32,239 nucleotides of DNA. Source: Candidatus Izemoplasma sp. Its GTDB lineage: Bacteria; Bacillota_I; Bacilli_A; Izemoplasmatales; Izemoplasmataceae. This document shows, in pieces, positions 23,502 to 32,214 of the stretch (within the stretch, counting starts at the first letter, position 1; each line of letters opens with the position of its first letter). The translations under genes were made by a program, and so were the position numbers. The stretch covers positions 1 to 32,239 of the forward strand of contig JAOZRX010000018.1 in assembly GCA_029939945.1 (NCBI GenBank), in the 5' to 3' direction. Under the pieces are notes generated by a model. That model did no database searches. It worked only from the letters and a program-made list of their open reading frames with translations, and was not told where the DNA came from.

Positions 23502-24932
23502 ATGAAAGCAAAATTAAGTGAATATTTAACCAATCAAAAATTAAAAATTAAAGAATTAGTTGCTGACTTGAGTAAGGAATTTAAATATGTAAGTATTCTT
23601 GGTGCAGATACCATAGGTTATACTTACGGTGTTTCAAGAACAACTAGTAGTGTCGGTGATTCTAGTTGGAGTGAAAGAGGATTTGTTATTAGAGTTTATA
23701 ATGGAATAAATTATAGTGAGTACTCTTTCAATTCTTTAGATAATTTAGAAAATATAAAAAGTAGAATTAAAGAAATTTCAGTAAGTGATATTACTATCTT
23801 AAAAGAAAAAGGAATAATTCTAAATAAATATCCTCTAATTGATGAAGATGAACTTACTGATGAATTTTACTCTGAATATGATCAAGACCCTTTCGCAGTT
23901 CCTAGTGAAGAAAAACTTAAAAGAATGACTGAATTGATGAATATTGGACTACAAAAAGACGAACATTTTATTGATTTTAGAGTTAGTTATGAAGAAGTAA
24001 AAATCTCTAAAATATTTATATCGACTAAAAAGGATTTAGCTCAGAGTATTTTATATACTAATATGTCAATTGTTGGAATAGCTAGAAAAGATGGAAATGT
24101 TAAATATGATTACACAGGATTCAGTGGATTAATTGGATTTGAAATCTTTAATCAAGCAAAGGATAAAATTGATATAGTCGCCAAAAGTGTTATTAGTTTA
24201 TTAGATGCAAAAAGAGTAAAACCTGGAGAATATGAAATTATCTGTGATCCATCTGTTAGTGGATTAATAGCTCATGAGGCTTTTGGACATGGTGTTGAAA
24301 TGGACATGTTCGTTAAAAACCGCGCAAAAGGACAAGAATTTATTGGTAAAGAAGTTGCTAGTGATAAAGTAAATATGCGTGATGGTGCCAAAAGTGCTGT
24401 AGAAGTTGGAACATATTTATTTGATGATGAAGGTACTTTAGGTACAGATACTTTGATTATTGAAAATAGTATATTAAAATCAGGTATTAGTGATTTATTG
24501 AGTGCATTAAAACTTGGGACAGTTCCAACCGGAAATGGACGAAGAGAAAGTTTTGAAAGAAAAGCTTATGCTCGTATGACAAACACATTCTTTGAGGGTG
24601 GAAATGATTCTCTAGATGATATGGTTAAATCCGTTAAAAAAGGATATATTCTTGAAGGATATTTTAGTGGGATGGAAGATCCTAAAAACTGGGGAATTCA
24701 ATGTGTAATAGCTAAAGGAAGAGAAATTATTGATGGTAAATTTACTGGAGTAGTAGTAAGCCCGGTATTATTAACTGGATATGTCCCTGATTTATTAAAA
24801 TCTATTTCAATGGTCTCAACAAATAATGATATGGAATTAAGTGGAACAGGAGCTTGTGGAAAAGGTTATAAAGAATGGGTTAAAACTTCTACTGGTGGAA
24901 CGTATATTAAAGCTGTCGGGAGGTTAGGATAA
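23502..24932 (+). CDS. tldD: Metalloprotease TldD
   Basis: 476 residues. The catalytic zinc motif HEAFGH (H258, E259, H263) in IAHEAFGHGVEMD marks the TldD subunit. The C-terminal part has SGTGACGKGYKEWVKTSTGG, typical of the family. TldD with TldE forms a heterodimeric protease that cuts extended peptides, known for maturing microcin B17 and for degrading CcdA in E. coli. No peptide precursor gene is seen near. Ribosome binding site GTGAGGTGA. The stop overlaps the tldE ATG (TAATG). Confidence 0.95.
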   Translation: MKAKLSEYLTNQKLKIKELVADLSKEFKYVSILGADTIGYTYGVSRTTSSVGDSSWSERGFVIRVYNGINYSEYSFNSLDNLENIKSRIKEISVSDITILKEKGIILNKYPLIDEDELTDEFYSEYDQDPFAVPSEEKLKRMTELMNIGLQKDEHFIDFRVSYEEVKISKIFISTKKDLAQSILYTNMSIVGIARKDGNVKYDYTGFSGLIGFEIFNQAKDKIDIVAKSVISLLDAKRVKPGEYEIICDPSVSGLIAHEAFGHGVEMDMFVKNRAKGQEFIGKEVASDKVNMRDGAKSAVEVGTYLFDDEGTLGTDTLIIENSILKSGISDLLSALKLGTVPTGNGRRESFERKAYARMTNTFFEGGNDSLDDMVKSVKKGYILEGYFSGMEDPKNWGIQCVIAKGREIIDGKFTGVVVSPVLLTGYVPDLLKSISMVSTNNDMELSGTGACGKGYKEWVKTSTGGTYIKAVGRLG

Positions 24933-26236
24933 TGTTGAAAGATATTATAAAATTACTTAAGAATAAAACTAATGTTGATGAATTCAAAATTACTGAAACA
25001 GTTACAACATCTACAGAATTATTTTTTATAAAGGATGAACTTAACCTATCACGTGGTAAAGATGTTACACATATCAATTTAACTGTTTACCGTAATTTTG
25101 AGATTGAAGGTAAAAAACTCAAAGGTTCAAGCACAACAAAAATATCACCTACAATGTCTATTGAAGAGATTAGTGATAAAGTTGATAACGCATCTTTATC
25201 AGCATCATTTGTAAACAATGAGTACTATGACCTAGTAGAACAAACAGACGATATTCCTAAAGAAATAAAAAGTAAATTTAGTGAAGGTAATGTTATTGAA
25301 CATATTAGCAACCTTGTTAAAGATTTATTCAGTGAAGAAAATTCAGTAGTAGGAGCATCAATAAATTCATGTGAATTCTTCATTAATCAAAAACATATTA
25401 GAATAGTTAATTCAAATGGATTAGATGTTGAATATAAATCTTATAGTGGTCAGATAGAATTAATCACCGAAGCAAAATCAGAGACAGAAGAAGTTGAACT
25501 TTTTGAAGTTCTAGATTTCTCTGATTATAATACTTCATGGATTAAGAAATCTGTTAAACAAGCTTTGATTAAAACCAAATTAAGAGCAGAAGCAACACCT
25601 CTTAAAAAAATAAAAGATATCCCAGTAATACTTACTGGAGAAGCAGTTAGCACATTCTTTTCATATTACGCTGCTAAGACTTCGGCACAATTAGTTTACC
25701 AAGGAATATCACAAAGTAAAATTGGTGATATGATTCAGACAGGTGACATAATTGGTGATAAAGTAACTGGTTCTAGCATACCTGAAATGGAAAATTCTAC
25801 TTATTCTAGATATTATGATAGTGATGGATATTTCTTAAAAGAAGTTCCAATGATAAAAGAAGGAAAACTACTAAGATATCTTGCTAATAAAAGATTCGCA
25901 GATTATTTGAATATTGAACCAACTGGAGCAATGAGAAATATCGTTATAGAGGGTGGAAGCAAGTCAATTCAAGAGCTTAAAAAAGGACCACATCTTGAAT
26001 TATTCAACTTCTCAGATTTCCAAATGGATGTTTTGACTGGAAACTTTGGTGGTGAAATTAGATTAGGAATGTATTTTGATGGTGAAACATCAATTCCTAT
26101 TACTCTTGGTAGCATCACTGGGAATGCAAAAAAAGTTGAACAAGAAATGTATTTCTCGAAAAAACTACAAAAATTAAATGGCTTTATTGGCCCTAAAATT
26201 ATAAAAATTAAAAATGTATCGATGGTAGGAAATTAG
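24932..26236 (+). CDS. tldE: TldE/PmbA, non-catalytic partner of TldD
   Basis: 434 residues. Same overall fold as TldD but without HExxxH, as expected for the TldE/PmbA subunit. Recognisable segments are KDIPVILTGEAVSTFFSYYAA, GDIIGDKVTGSSIPEME and FGGEIRLGMYFDGE-like C-terminal strands. It is coupled to tldD by a one-base overlap, and the two proteins work as a heterodimer. A bidirectional terminator follows. Confidence 0.93.
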   Translation: MLKDIIKLLKNKTNVDEFKITETVTTSTELFFIKDELNLSRGKDVTHINLTVYRNFEIEGKKLKGSSTTKISPTMSIEEISDKVDNASLSASFVNNEYYDLVEQTDDIPKEIKSKFSEGNVIEHISNLVKDLFSEENSVVGASINSCEFFINQKHIRIVNSNGLDVEYKSYSGQIELITEAKSETEEVELFEVLDFSDYNTSWIKKSVKQALIKTKLRAEATPLKKIKDIPVILTGEAVSTFFSYYAAKTSAQLVYQGISQSKIGDMIQTGDIIGDKVTGSSIPEMENSTYSRYYDSDGYFLKEVPMIKEGKLLRYLANKRFADYLNIEPTGAMRNIVIEGGSKSIQELKKGPHLELFNFSDFQMDVLTGNFGGEIRLGMYFDGETSIPITLGSITGNAKKVEQEMYFSKKLQKLNGFIGPKIIKIKNVSMVGN

Positions 26237-26240
26237 GTAA

Positions 26241-26274
26241 AAAAAGATATTCTCGTAATTGAGAATATCTTTTT
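26241..26274. terminator. Bidirectional terminator between tldE and the GNAT gene
   Basis: AAAAAGATATTCTC, loop of six, GAGAATATCTTTTT. A perfect 14-base-pair stem with A/T runs on both sides, serving the convergent operons. Confidence 0.92.
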
Positions 26275-26683
26275 ATTTCTTCAACATAAATGCCACTAAG
26301 TTTAAATTATTATAATCTTTGAATCCATTTTTCTCATAAAATATTTTCTGACTTTCAGTATTATCTGTAGACAATATTATCTGTCTAACATCTTGATATT
26401 TTTCTATAATATGTACAATCAATTTAGATCCTATACCTTTGTTTTGATAGGCTTTAAGGACAAGAATATCTTGTATATAAATTATTGTATTACTATCGCC
26501 AACAACCCTGACAAGCCCTATAAGCTTATTTTTATCATATGCAGCGTAACAATGTAGTGAATTATTCACTCCAGCAAATAATTTTTCTTGTTCATCAGTA
26601 TATGAAGTCCAGTTATTATCTAGATATAATTCAAATATATCAGTTTTATTAAAAACTAATTTCTTATATGTTATTTCATTCAT
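26273..26683 (-). CDS. GNAT-family N-acetyltransferase
   Basis: 136 residues. The acetyl-CoA loop is VLKAYQNKGIGSKLIVHI (Q-x-x-G-I-G type). The fold order (KLIGLVRVVGD strand, IYIQDILVLKAY, then the C-terminal FYEKNGFKDY) is that of small GNAT enzymes of the YhbS/PhnO type. Substrate unknown. The ATG lies 8 bases inside the end of truA, so it is the last gene of the ecf-truA operon. Confidence 0.88.
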   Translation of the reverse strand: MNEITYKKLVFNKTDIFELYLDNNWTSYTDEQEKLFAGVNNSLHCYAAYDKNKLIGLVRVVGDSNTIIYIQDILVLKAYQNKGIGSKLIVHIIEKYQDVRQIILSTDNTESQKIFYEKNGFKDYNNLNLVAFMLKK

Positions 26684-27740
26684 GATAAATTACTTCTTTC
26701 AAAAACAATCCACAACTCGGAGCTTTCCATCTTACTTCTGATGAATTTTTCATATCAATAAAATCAAGGATTGAGTTATCTATATTACCTTTTGCTATCT
26801 CTATTAGAGTACCTACAAGATACCTAACCATATATCTTAAAAATCCTTTTCCAATAATTGAAATATATATATGCGAATCAGTCTTAACTATTTTAACATC
26901 AAGAATTTCTCGAATCATTAATTTATCTTCCTCAGTTTTTGTAAAACTTGTAAAATCATGAGTTCCAATTAACTTGTTTAATTCTTTTTTTAATATATCT
27001 ATATCAAAATCAGTTACAAACCATTCATAATCTCTTTTTATAGGATCATATTCATCATAGTTAATAACATACATATACTCTTTTGATAACACATCATATC
27101 TACTATGAAAAGTTTTGTGAGCTTCAAAACTTGATTTTATATAGATTGTGTCTGGTAGATAACTATTAAGAACTCTACCAAAATTACTTGGAATTATTTG
27201 ACTAAGAGTATCAAAATGAAATACTTGATTCAATGCATGTACTCCCTTATCTGTTCTTCCACTTGAATGTATAGTGATATCTTCCTTCGTTAAAAATTTT
27301 AACCCCTTTTCAATATCTCCTTGAACAGTCCTCAAATTAGGTTGTTTTTGAAAACCAGAAAAAACTGACCCATCATAAGAAACAATACATTTAACTCTGG
27401 TATATTTATGATTATTCTGTGTTTCATAAACTTTTATAATTTGGGAATTCTCAAAAATAAACTTAACCGTGACAAAACTGTTTAACTTCGTATTGTCATA
27501 CTCATATTTAAATGATATATCACTATATATAATGTCGTCAGTTTCTTTGTAATTTGTAATTTCAAATGCTAGTAACTGATATTTCTTAAACTCTTTTTCA
27601 ATATCTCCAAGAGAGAACATAACATTTTTAAAGAAATTCCTTATTCCAAATTTTTTATGATTAATAATATCTTTTAAAACTTCTATATCTTTATTAACCC
27701 AGGCTAGATAAAATTCGTTAACAATTTCTATTTTATTCAT
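26676..27740 (-). CDS. truA: tRNA pseudouridine38-40 synthase TruA with an extra N-terminal NTF2/SnoaL-like domain
   Basis: 354 residues, about 105 longer than usual TruA. Residues 113-354 are TruA: YTRVKCIVSYDGSVFSGFQKQ, catalytic D164 in GRTDKGVHALNQVFHF, and RYMVRYLVGTLIEIAKG. Residues 1-108 start EIVNEFYLAWVNKDIEVLKDII and continue with alternating strands, resembling the NTF2/SnoaL alpha-beta cone fold. No ATG, GTG or TTG in frame lies near the TruA boundary, so the two parts are one protein as read. TruA modifies U38-40 of many tRNAs. The start codon abuts the ecfT stop (TAAATG). Confidence 0.9.
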   Translation of the reverse strand: MNKIEIVNEFYLAWVNKDIEVLKDIINHKKFGIRNFFKNVMFSLGDIEKEFKKYQLLAFEITNYKETDDIIYSDISFKYEYDNTKLNSFVTVKFIFENSQIIKVYETQNNHKYTRVKCIVSYDGSVFSGFQKQPNLRTVQGDIEKGLKFLTKEDITIHSSGRTDKGVHALNQVFHFDTLSQIIPSNFGRVLNSYLPDTIYIKSSFEAHKTFHSRYDVLSKEYMYVINYDEYDPIKRDYEWFVTDFDIDILKKELNKLIGTHDFTSFTKTEEDKLMIREILDVKIVKTDSHIYISIIGKGFLRYMVRYLVGTLIEIAKGNIDNSILDFIDMKNSSEVRWKAPSCGLFLKEVIYHE

Positions 27741-28706
27741 TTATAGATACACTCTAACAAAGATAGTTGATGCTAGCACTACTACACAAAAAATCATAAC
27801 TAGAGTATCTCTGTAATGCCATGTTAATATATGAATTCTTGTTCTTGGATTACCTGGAATGAAGCTTCTTGCTTCCATTGCATTTGCAAGGTCATCACTT
27901 CTTTTGAAACTAATTATAAACATTGGAACCAAAAGTGATATTATCTGCATAACTTTATCTTTTAATTTACCCTCTGAGAAATCAACTCCTCGGCTTGCTT
28001 GTGCTAACATTATTTTGTTAGCTTCATCCAGTAAAGTAGGTATATATCTAAGTGCAATTGATATAATTAAGGCGATTTCTTCGGAATTAATTCTAACTAA
28101 TTTAAGCGGTTTTAAAATTCTCTCAAGACCTAAATTTAAGTCTGTTGGTCTAGTAGTAAGCGTCAATATAGTAGACAATGTAACAATAATAATCAATCTA
28201 ACCATGATAAATGATGCACCTAAAAGTCCATCTTCATAGATAACAAAATCACTTGAACTAATCTTAAATCCAGGTGAGAATAATGATAGCATTGTTAATA
28301 TCCCTACAATAACAATTATAAGGTATAAGAATCTTGATTTAATATATCTTCTAGTGAAATACCAAGTTAATATTATTAAAATCATTAAGATTAAGTTGAC
28401 ACTAGATAGGGTCAATTCAGTATCAAAAATAACATCTCCAGTCTTAATAAATACTACTTGAAATGAGAAAGTAAACAGTAGAAGAATCATAATAGGCCTA
28501 AGTCCTCTTGCAATTCTCATAATTGGAATTCCTCCAATTTTCAGGATTAATAATACTCCAACAAGCATATATACTATGTGTGAAATATCTTCAAATAAGA
28601 AGGCACTAATCATTAGTAATCCAAGAGCAATTATTTTACTTCTAGGATCCATTTTATATAAAAAACTATTTCCAGGGATATATTGACCAACTATAATATT
28701 TTTCAT
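27741..28706 (-). CDS. ecfT: ECF transporter transmembrane protein EcfT
   Basis: 321 residues, larger than many EcfT (about 265). Hydrophobic helices lie in the N-terminal two thirds (YKMDPRSKIIALGLLMISAF start). The C-terminal coupling region has the two Ala-Arg-Gly-type motifs LAQASRGVDF and NAMEARSF that contact the ATPases. It joins EcfA1 and EcfA2 to form the energising module shared by vitamin-specific S components. No S component is in the window. It overlaps ecfA2 by one base (TAATG). Confidence 0.93.
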   Translation of the reverse strand: MKNIIVGQYIPGNSFLYKMDPRSKIIALGLLMISAFLFEDISHIVYMLVGVLLILKIGGIPIMRIARGLRPIMILLLFTFSFQVVFIKTGDVIFDTELTLSSVNLILMILIILTWYFTRRYIKSRFLYLIIVIVGILTMLSLFSPGFKISSSDFVIYEDGLLGASFIMVRLIIIVTLSTILTLTTRPTDLNLGLERILKPLKLVRINSEEIALIISIALRYIPTLLDEANKIMLAQASRGVDFSEGKLKDKVMQIISLLVPMFIISFKRSDDLANAMEARSFIPGNPRTRIHILTWHYRDTLVMIFCVVVLASTIFVRVYL

Positions 28707-29566
28707 TATAAAGCCCCCTTAACAAGATTGAAAAGTTCATCTACATTATGAGGTTTTGAATCAAATTTAATATCTAATTTTTCTTCAAGTTGTTTTGTAA
28801 TTTGAATAATATCAGGTAAGTCTAAATTCCATTCAGTTATATGTTTATCGCTAAATAGACTATTAGGAACACCATCAAATACAAGTTCACCATCATACAT
28901 TACTAAAGCTCTGCTTGCATACTTATAAACAGTATTCATGTCATGAGTAATTACAATAATTGTTTTATCAAGTTCTTTATGGATTGAAGTGAATAACTCA
29001 AGTAGAGCATCTCTTCCTTTTGGATCTAACCCACTAGTTGGTTCATCAAGAACTAATATGTCTGGTTCCATTGCTAATATACCTGCAATTGAGACTCTTT
29101 TTTTCTCTCCACCAGATAGATTAAAAGGACTTCTACTTAAATAATCTTCGCTTAATCCTACTAATTTAATAATCTCTTTAGCTCTTTCAATTGCTATTTC
29201 TTCTTTTATACCAAAATTTTTCGGACCAAAAATAATATCCTTTTGAACTGTTTCTTCAAATAATTGATATTCAGGAAATTGGAAAACAAGTCCAACTTTC
29301 TGACGAAGTGGATTAAGTTTTATTCTCTTATTTTTATTTGTATTTTTCTCAATTTTAATTCCATAGATTGTAACAGAACCAGTAGTTGGTCTAATTAATG
29401 CATTCATATGCTGTACTAATGTTGATTTTCCACTACCCGTTTCACCTATTAATGTTATGAATTCCCCTTTTTCAGAGATTTCAAGATTAATATTTTTTAG
29501 TGCGGAGAAATTCTTACCATCAAAAGATGGGTATGAAAAACTTACTTGTTCAAACTTAATTGCCAT
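28706..29566 (-). CDS. ecfA2: ECF transporter ATPase EcfA2
   Basis: 286 residues. Walker A GETGSGKST (about 42-50), Q-loop FQFPEYQLFE, signature LSGGEKKRV, Walker B ILVLDEPTSGLDPKG, switch HD in VITHDMN. The FPEYQLF form is typical of the A2 subunit. Pairs with EcfA1. The first 25 bases overlap the end of ecfA1 in another frame, longer than a usual stop-start overlap. Confidence 0.93.
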   Translation of the reverse strand: MAIKFEQVSFSYPSFDGKNFSALKNINLEISEKGEFITLIGETGSGKSTLVQHMNALIRPTTGSVTIYGIKIEKNTNKNKRIKLNPLRQKVGLVFQFPEYQLFEETVQKDIIFGPKNFGIKEEIAIERAKEIIKLVGLSEDYLSRSPFNLSGGEKKRVSIAGILAMEPDILVLDEPTSGLDPKGRDALLELFTSIHKELDKTIIVITHDMNTVYKYASRALVMYDGELVFDGVPNSLFSDKHITEWNLDLPDIIQITKQLEEKLDIKFDSKPHNVDELFNLVKGAL

Positions 29567-30348
29567 AGTATATCTTTCACTTTCTCATTTTTGATATTTG
29601 CTTCATCTAATTTATACATCAATTTTAATGGTAATAATAATTCCAAATTAGATGAATTTAATACTTCTTTATCATTTAAGATTGTATTAGTTTCTCCGAT
29701 TGCTAATACTTCTCCATCTTTTAATATAATTATTCTATCTGAGTTAACTGCTTCTTTCATTTCATGAGTAATCGAAATAATTGTTTTACCTTCTTTATTT
29801 AATTCTTTAATATATCCAATTATTGATTCCCTACCTTTTGGATCCAACATAGAAGTAGCTTCATCAAATATTATTATATCGGTATTCATTGCAAGTATCC
29901 CTGCAATAGCAACACGCTGTTTTTGCCCCCCGCTAAGAGCATGAGGTTCTTTTGAAATATATTCAAACATATCAACTTTTTTAGCATATTCAACTATTTT
30001 ATTAATCATATCTTCTCTCTCGAAGTTAAGATTTTCCATACCAAAAGCGATATCATCTTCCACAGTTACTCCTACAAATTGATTGTCAGGATTTTGGAAT
30101 ACTATACCTATTTTTCTTCTAATTTCATGAACTGTATCTTCGGTTAATAACACTTCATCTACGTAGATATCTCCCTTGTCAGCTTTTAATAAACCTATAA
30201 TTAACTTTGCAAGTGTAGATTTTCCGCTTCCATTATGTCCAAGAATAGATATCCATTCACCTTTTTTAATAACTAAATTAATATTCTTCAAGGCAGTGAT
30301 ATCTTCGCTGTATGAAAACGATAAATCCTTTATTTCTATTGTGTTCAT
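29542..30348 (-). CDS. ecfA1: ECF transporter ATPase EcfA1
   Basis: 268 residues. Walker A GHNGSGKST (about 37-45), Q-loop FQNPDNQFVG (A1-type), signature LSGGQKQRV, Walker B IIIFDEATSMLDPKG, switch His in SITHEMKEA. It hydrolyses ATP to drive vitamin or metal uptake with EcfA2-EcfT. First gene of the ecfA1-ecfA2-ecfT-truA-GNAT operon, with an extended -10 promoter upstream and the rplQ terminator just before it. Confidence 0.93.
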   Translation of the reverse strand: MNTIEIKDLSFSYSEDITALKNINLVIKKGEWISILGHNGSGKSTLAKLIIGLLKADKGDIYVDEVLLTEDTVHEIRRKIGIVFQNPDNQFVGVTVEDDIAFGMENLNFEREDMINKIVEYAKKVDMFEYISKEPHALSGGQKQRVAIAGILAMNTDIIIFDEATSMLDPKGRESIIGYIKELNKEGKTIISITHEMKEAVNSDRIIILKDGEVLAIGETNTILNDKEVLNSSNLELLLPLKLMYKLDEANIKNEKVKDILWQLSLNK

Positions 30349-30372
30349 AAAATCAACTCCATTTAACGTCTA

Positions 30373-30381
30373 ATTATATCA
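30373..30381 (-). promoter_or_regulatory. Extended -10 promoter of the ecf operon
   Basis: TGATATAAT about 25 bases before the ecfA1 start. No good -35 hexamer. Confidence 0.5.
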
Positions 30382-30423
30382 AAATATATCTTAAAAAGCG
30401 ATAAATATCACTTATTATTTCAC

Positions 30424-30448
30424 AAAAAAACAAGCTCAATGAGCTTGT
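30424..30448 (-). terminator. Terminator after rplQ
   Basis: ACAAGCTC, tight loop, GAGCTTGT, then a run of T on the minus strand. Confidence 0.9.
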
Positions 30449-30457
30449 CTTTTACTA

Positions 30458-30820
30458 TTATTCTACGAATTCAATTATAGCCATAGGAGTTGCGTCTCCA
30501 CGTCTTGGCCCAACTTTATAAATTCTTGTATATCCACCGTTTCTATCTTTGAAACGAGGCGCAATATCTTCAAATAATTTTTGTACGGCATTTTTCCCGT
30601 CACCAGCATCTAAGAATCTAACAGTTTTCGCAGCTCTTCTAATATGATGAAGTGTACCTTTTTTTCCTAAAGTAACCATTTTTTCTGCTAAACGTTGTAA
30701 TTCTTTTGCTTTTGTTTCAGTAGTTGTGATTCTTTCATGAATAATTAAGTGAGTTACTAAATCTCTTAACATTGCTTTTCTTTGATCACTTCTACGATTA
30801 AGTTTGCTATATCCAGCCAT
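30458..30820 (-). CDS. rplQ: 50S ribosomal protein L17
   Basis: 120 residues, standard bacterial L17. [23 protein letters not shown] at the N-terminus and [24 protein letters not shown] at the C-terminus. It sits near the tunnel exit. It follows rpoA by 15 bases with an AGGAGG ribosome binding site and closes the S13-S11-alpha-L17 cluster. Confidence 0.98.
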   Translation of the reverse strand: MAGYSKLNRRSDQRKAMLRDLVTHLIIHERITTTETKAKELQRLAEKMVTLGKKGTLHHIRRAAKTVRFLDAGDGKNAVQKLFEDIAPRFKDRNGGYTRIYKVGPRRGDATPMAIIEFVE

Positions 30821-30835
30821 TAATTTTACCTCCTA

Positions 30836-31786
30836 TTAATGTCTAGCTAACCCAAGACCAAGTTCATCCAGTTTTTGTTTAACTTCTTTGAGAGATTTCT
30901 TACCTAGGTTTCTAACTTTCATCATGTCTTCTTCTGATTTTTGTGTTAGTTCATCTACAGTATTTATCCCTGCACGTTTCAAGCAGTTATAACTTCTTAC
31001 TGATAAATCTAAATCTTCAATTTGCATTTCTAGAATCTGAGAGTTTTGTTCACTCTCTCTTTCGACCATATAATCTTCTTCTTTTGCTTTTTCACTAAGT
31101 TCTACTATTACTTCTAGATGTTCAATCATCATTTTAGCAGCAATACCAATTGCTTCTTGTGAAGTTATAGCTCCGTTAGTCCATACATCAAGCATTAATT
31201 TATCTTCTTGGAATACACCAGAAGAAGCGTTAGTTACATCATATTTAACTCTTTGAACAGGAGTATAAATACTATCAATAGGAATTACACCAACCATGTT
31301 GTTGTATTCTTTATTTTGGTCTGCACTAACGTATCCAATTCCTTTTTTAGCTACCATAACCATGCGGAATTTTCCTTTATTAACTGTAGCAATATGTTGA
31401 TCTTCGTTTATAACTTCTACTTCATTATCACAAATTATATCTTTTGCAGTTATAACGTGTGGTCCTTCAACATAAATTTCTAAACGTTTTTCAATATTTG
31501 GATCTTCATTATCAATTTTAAGAACAACTTCTTTTAAATTTAGAACGATTGCAGTAACATCTTCAACTACTCCGTCAATGCTTGAGAACTCATGTTCAAT
31601 TCCATCAATTTCACAGTTAATTATAGCTGATCCTGGTAAAGATGATAACAAAATTCTACGAAGTGAATTACCGATAGTAATACCATACCCACGTTCTAGT
31701 GGTGAAATAGTAAATTTACCATAGTTTTCGCTATCGCTCGCTACATCAATTGTAGTTCTTGGTTTTTCAAATTTCAAATCTTTCAA
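30836..31786 (-). CDS. rpoA: RNA polymerase alpha subunit
   Basis: 316 residues. The N-terminal assembly domain has [31 protein letters not shown]. The C-terminal domain (about 250-316: [22 protein letters not shown] and [19 protein letters not shown]) contacts UP elements and activators. A flexible linker lies around 225-245. The start appears to be TTG at 31784-31786 ([12 protein letters not shown]), 8 bases after GGGAGG. No ATG or GTG fits, and the open frame further upstream overlaps the rpsK end and has no conserved residues. With TTG the length matches the family (314 in Bacillus). Confidence 0.97.
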   Translation of the reverse strand: MKDLKFEKPRTTIDVASDSENYGKFTISPLERGYGITIGNSLRRILLSSLPGSAIINCEIDGIEHEFSSIDGVVEDVTAIVLNLKEVVLKIDNEDPNIEKRLEIYVEGPHVITAKDIICDNEVEVINEDQHIATVNKGKFRMVMVAKKGIGYVSADQNKEYNNMVGVIPIDSIYTPVQRVKYDVTNASSGVFQEDKLMLDVWTNGAITSQEAIGIAAKMMIEHLEVIVELSEKAKEEDYMVERESEQNSQILEMQIEDLDLSVRSYNCLKRAGINTVDELTQKSEEDMMKVRNLGKKSLKEVKQKLDELGLGLARH

Positions 31787-31815
31787 ATGAATAACCTCCC
31801 TTGTTTTTGTTCCAA

Positions 31816-32202
31816 TTAACCACGAGGTCGTTTTGGCGGACGACATCCGTTATGTGGTATTGGTGTTACATCTCTTATAGCTGTAATTTCTAATCCTGCA
31901 GTTTGTAATGATCTAATTGCAGCTTCACGTCCAGGACCTGGTCCTTTTACTGAAACTTCAACTCTTTGAACTCCGTGTTCCATAGCAGCTTTAGCACAAG
32001 CTTCACTTGACATTTGGGCTGCGAATGGTGTTGATTTACGGCTCCCTTTAAATCCTAAAGCTCCCGCACTGCTCCATGCAATTGCGTTTCCAGTAGGATC
32101 TGTTATTGTAATAATAGTATTATTAAAAGTCGAATGAATATGTGCTACTCCTGAAGGAATATTTTTTTTCACACGACGTTTACTTCTTTGTTTACGTGCC
32201 AT
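31816..32202 (-). CDS. rpsK: 30S ribosomal protein S11
   Basis: 128 residues. [41 protein letters not shown] and the end [12 protein letters not shown] are diagnostic for S11. It lies on the platform of the small subunit. AGGAGG precedes the ATG, overlapping the rpsM stop region. Confidence 0.98.
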   Translation of the reverse strand: MARKQRSKRRVKKNIPSGVAHIHSTFNNTIITITDPTGNAIAWSSAGALGFKGSRKSTPFAAQMSSEACAKAAMEHGVQRVEVSVKGPGPGREAAIRSLQTAGLEITAIRDVTPIPHNGCRPPKRPRG

Positions 32203-32214
32203 ATTTTTATCCTC

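Noticed and set aside
27859-28239. Plus-strand frame of 126 codons opposite ecfT
   Set aside because: Antisense of the hydrophobic EcfT coding sequence; no conserved motif.
31208-31483. Plus-strand frame of 91 codons opposite rpoA
   Set aside because: Antisense to conserved rpoA; composition mirrors it.
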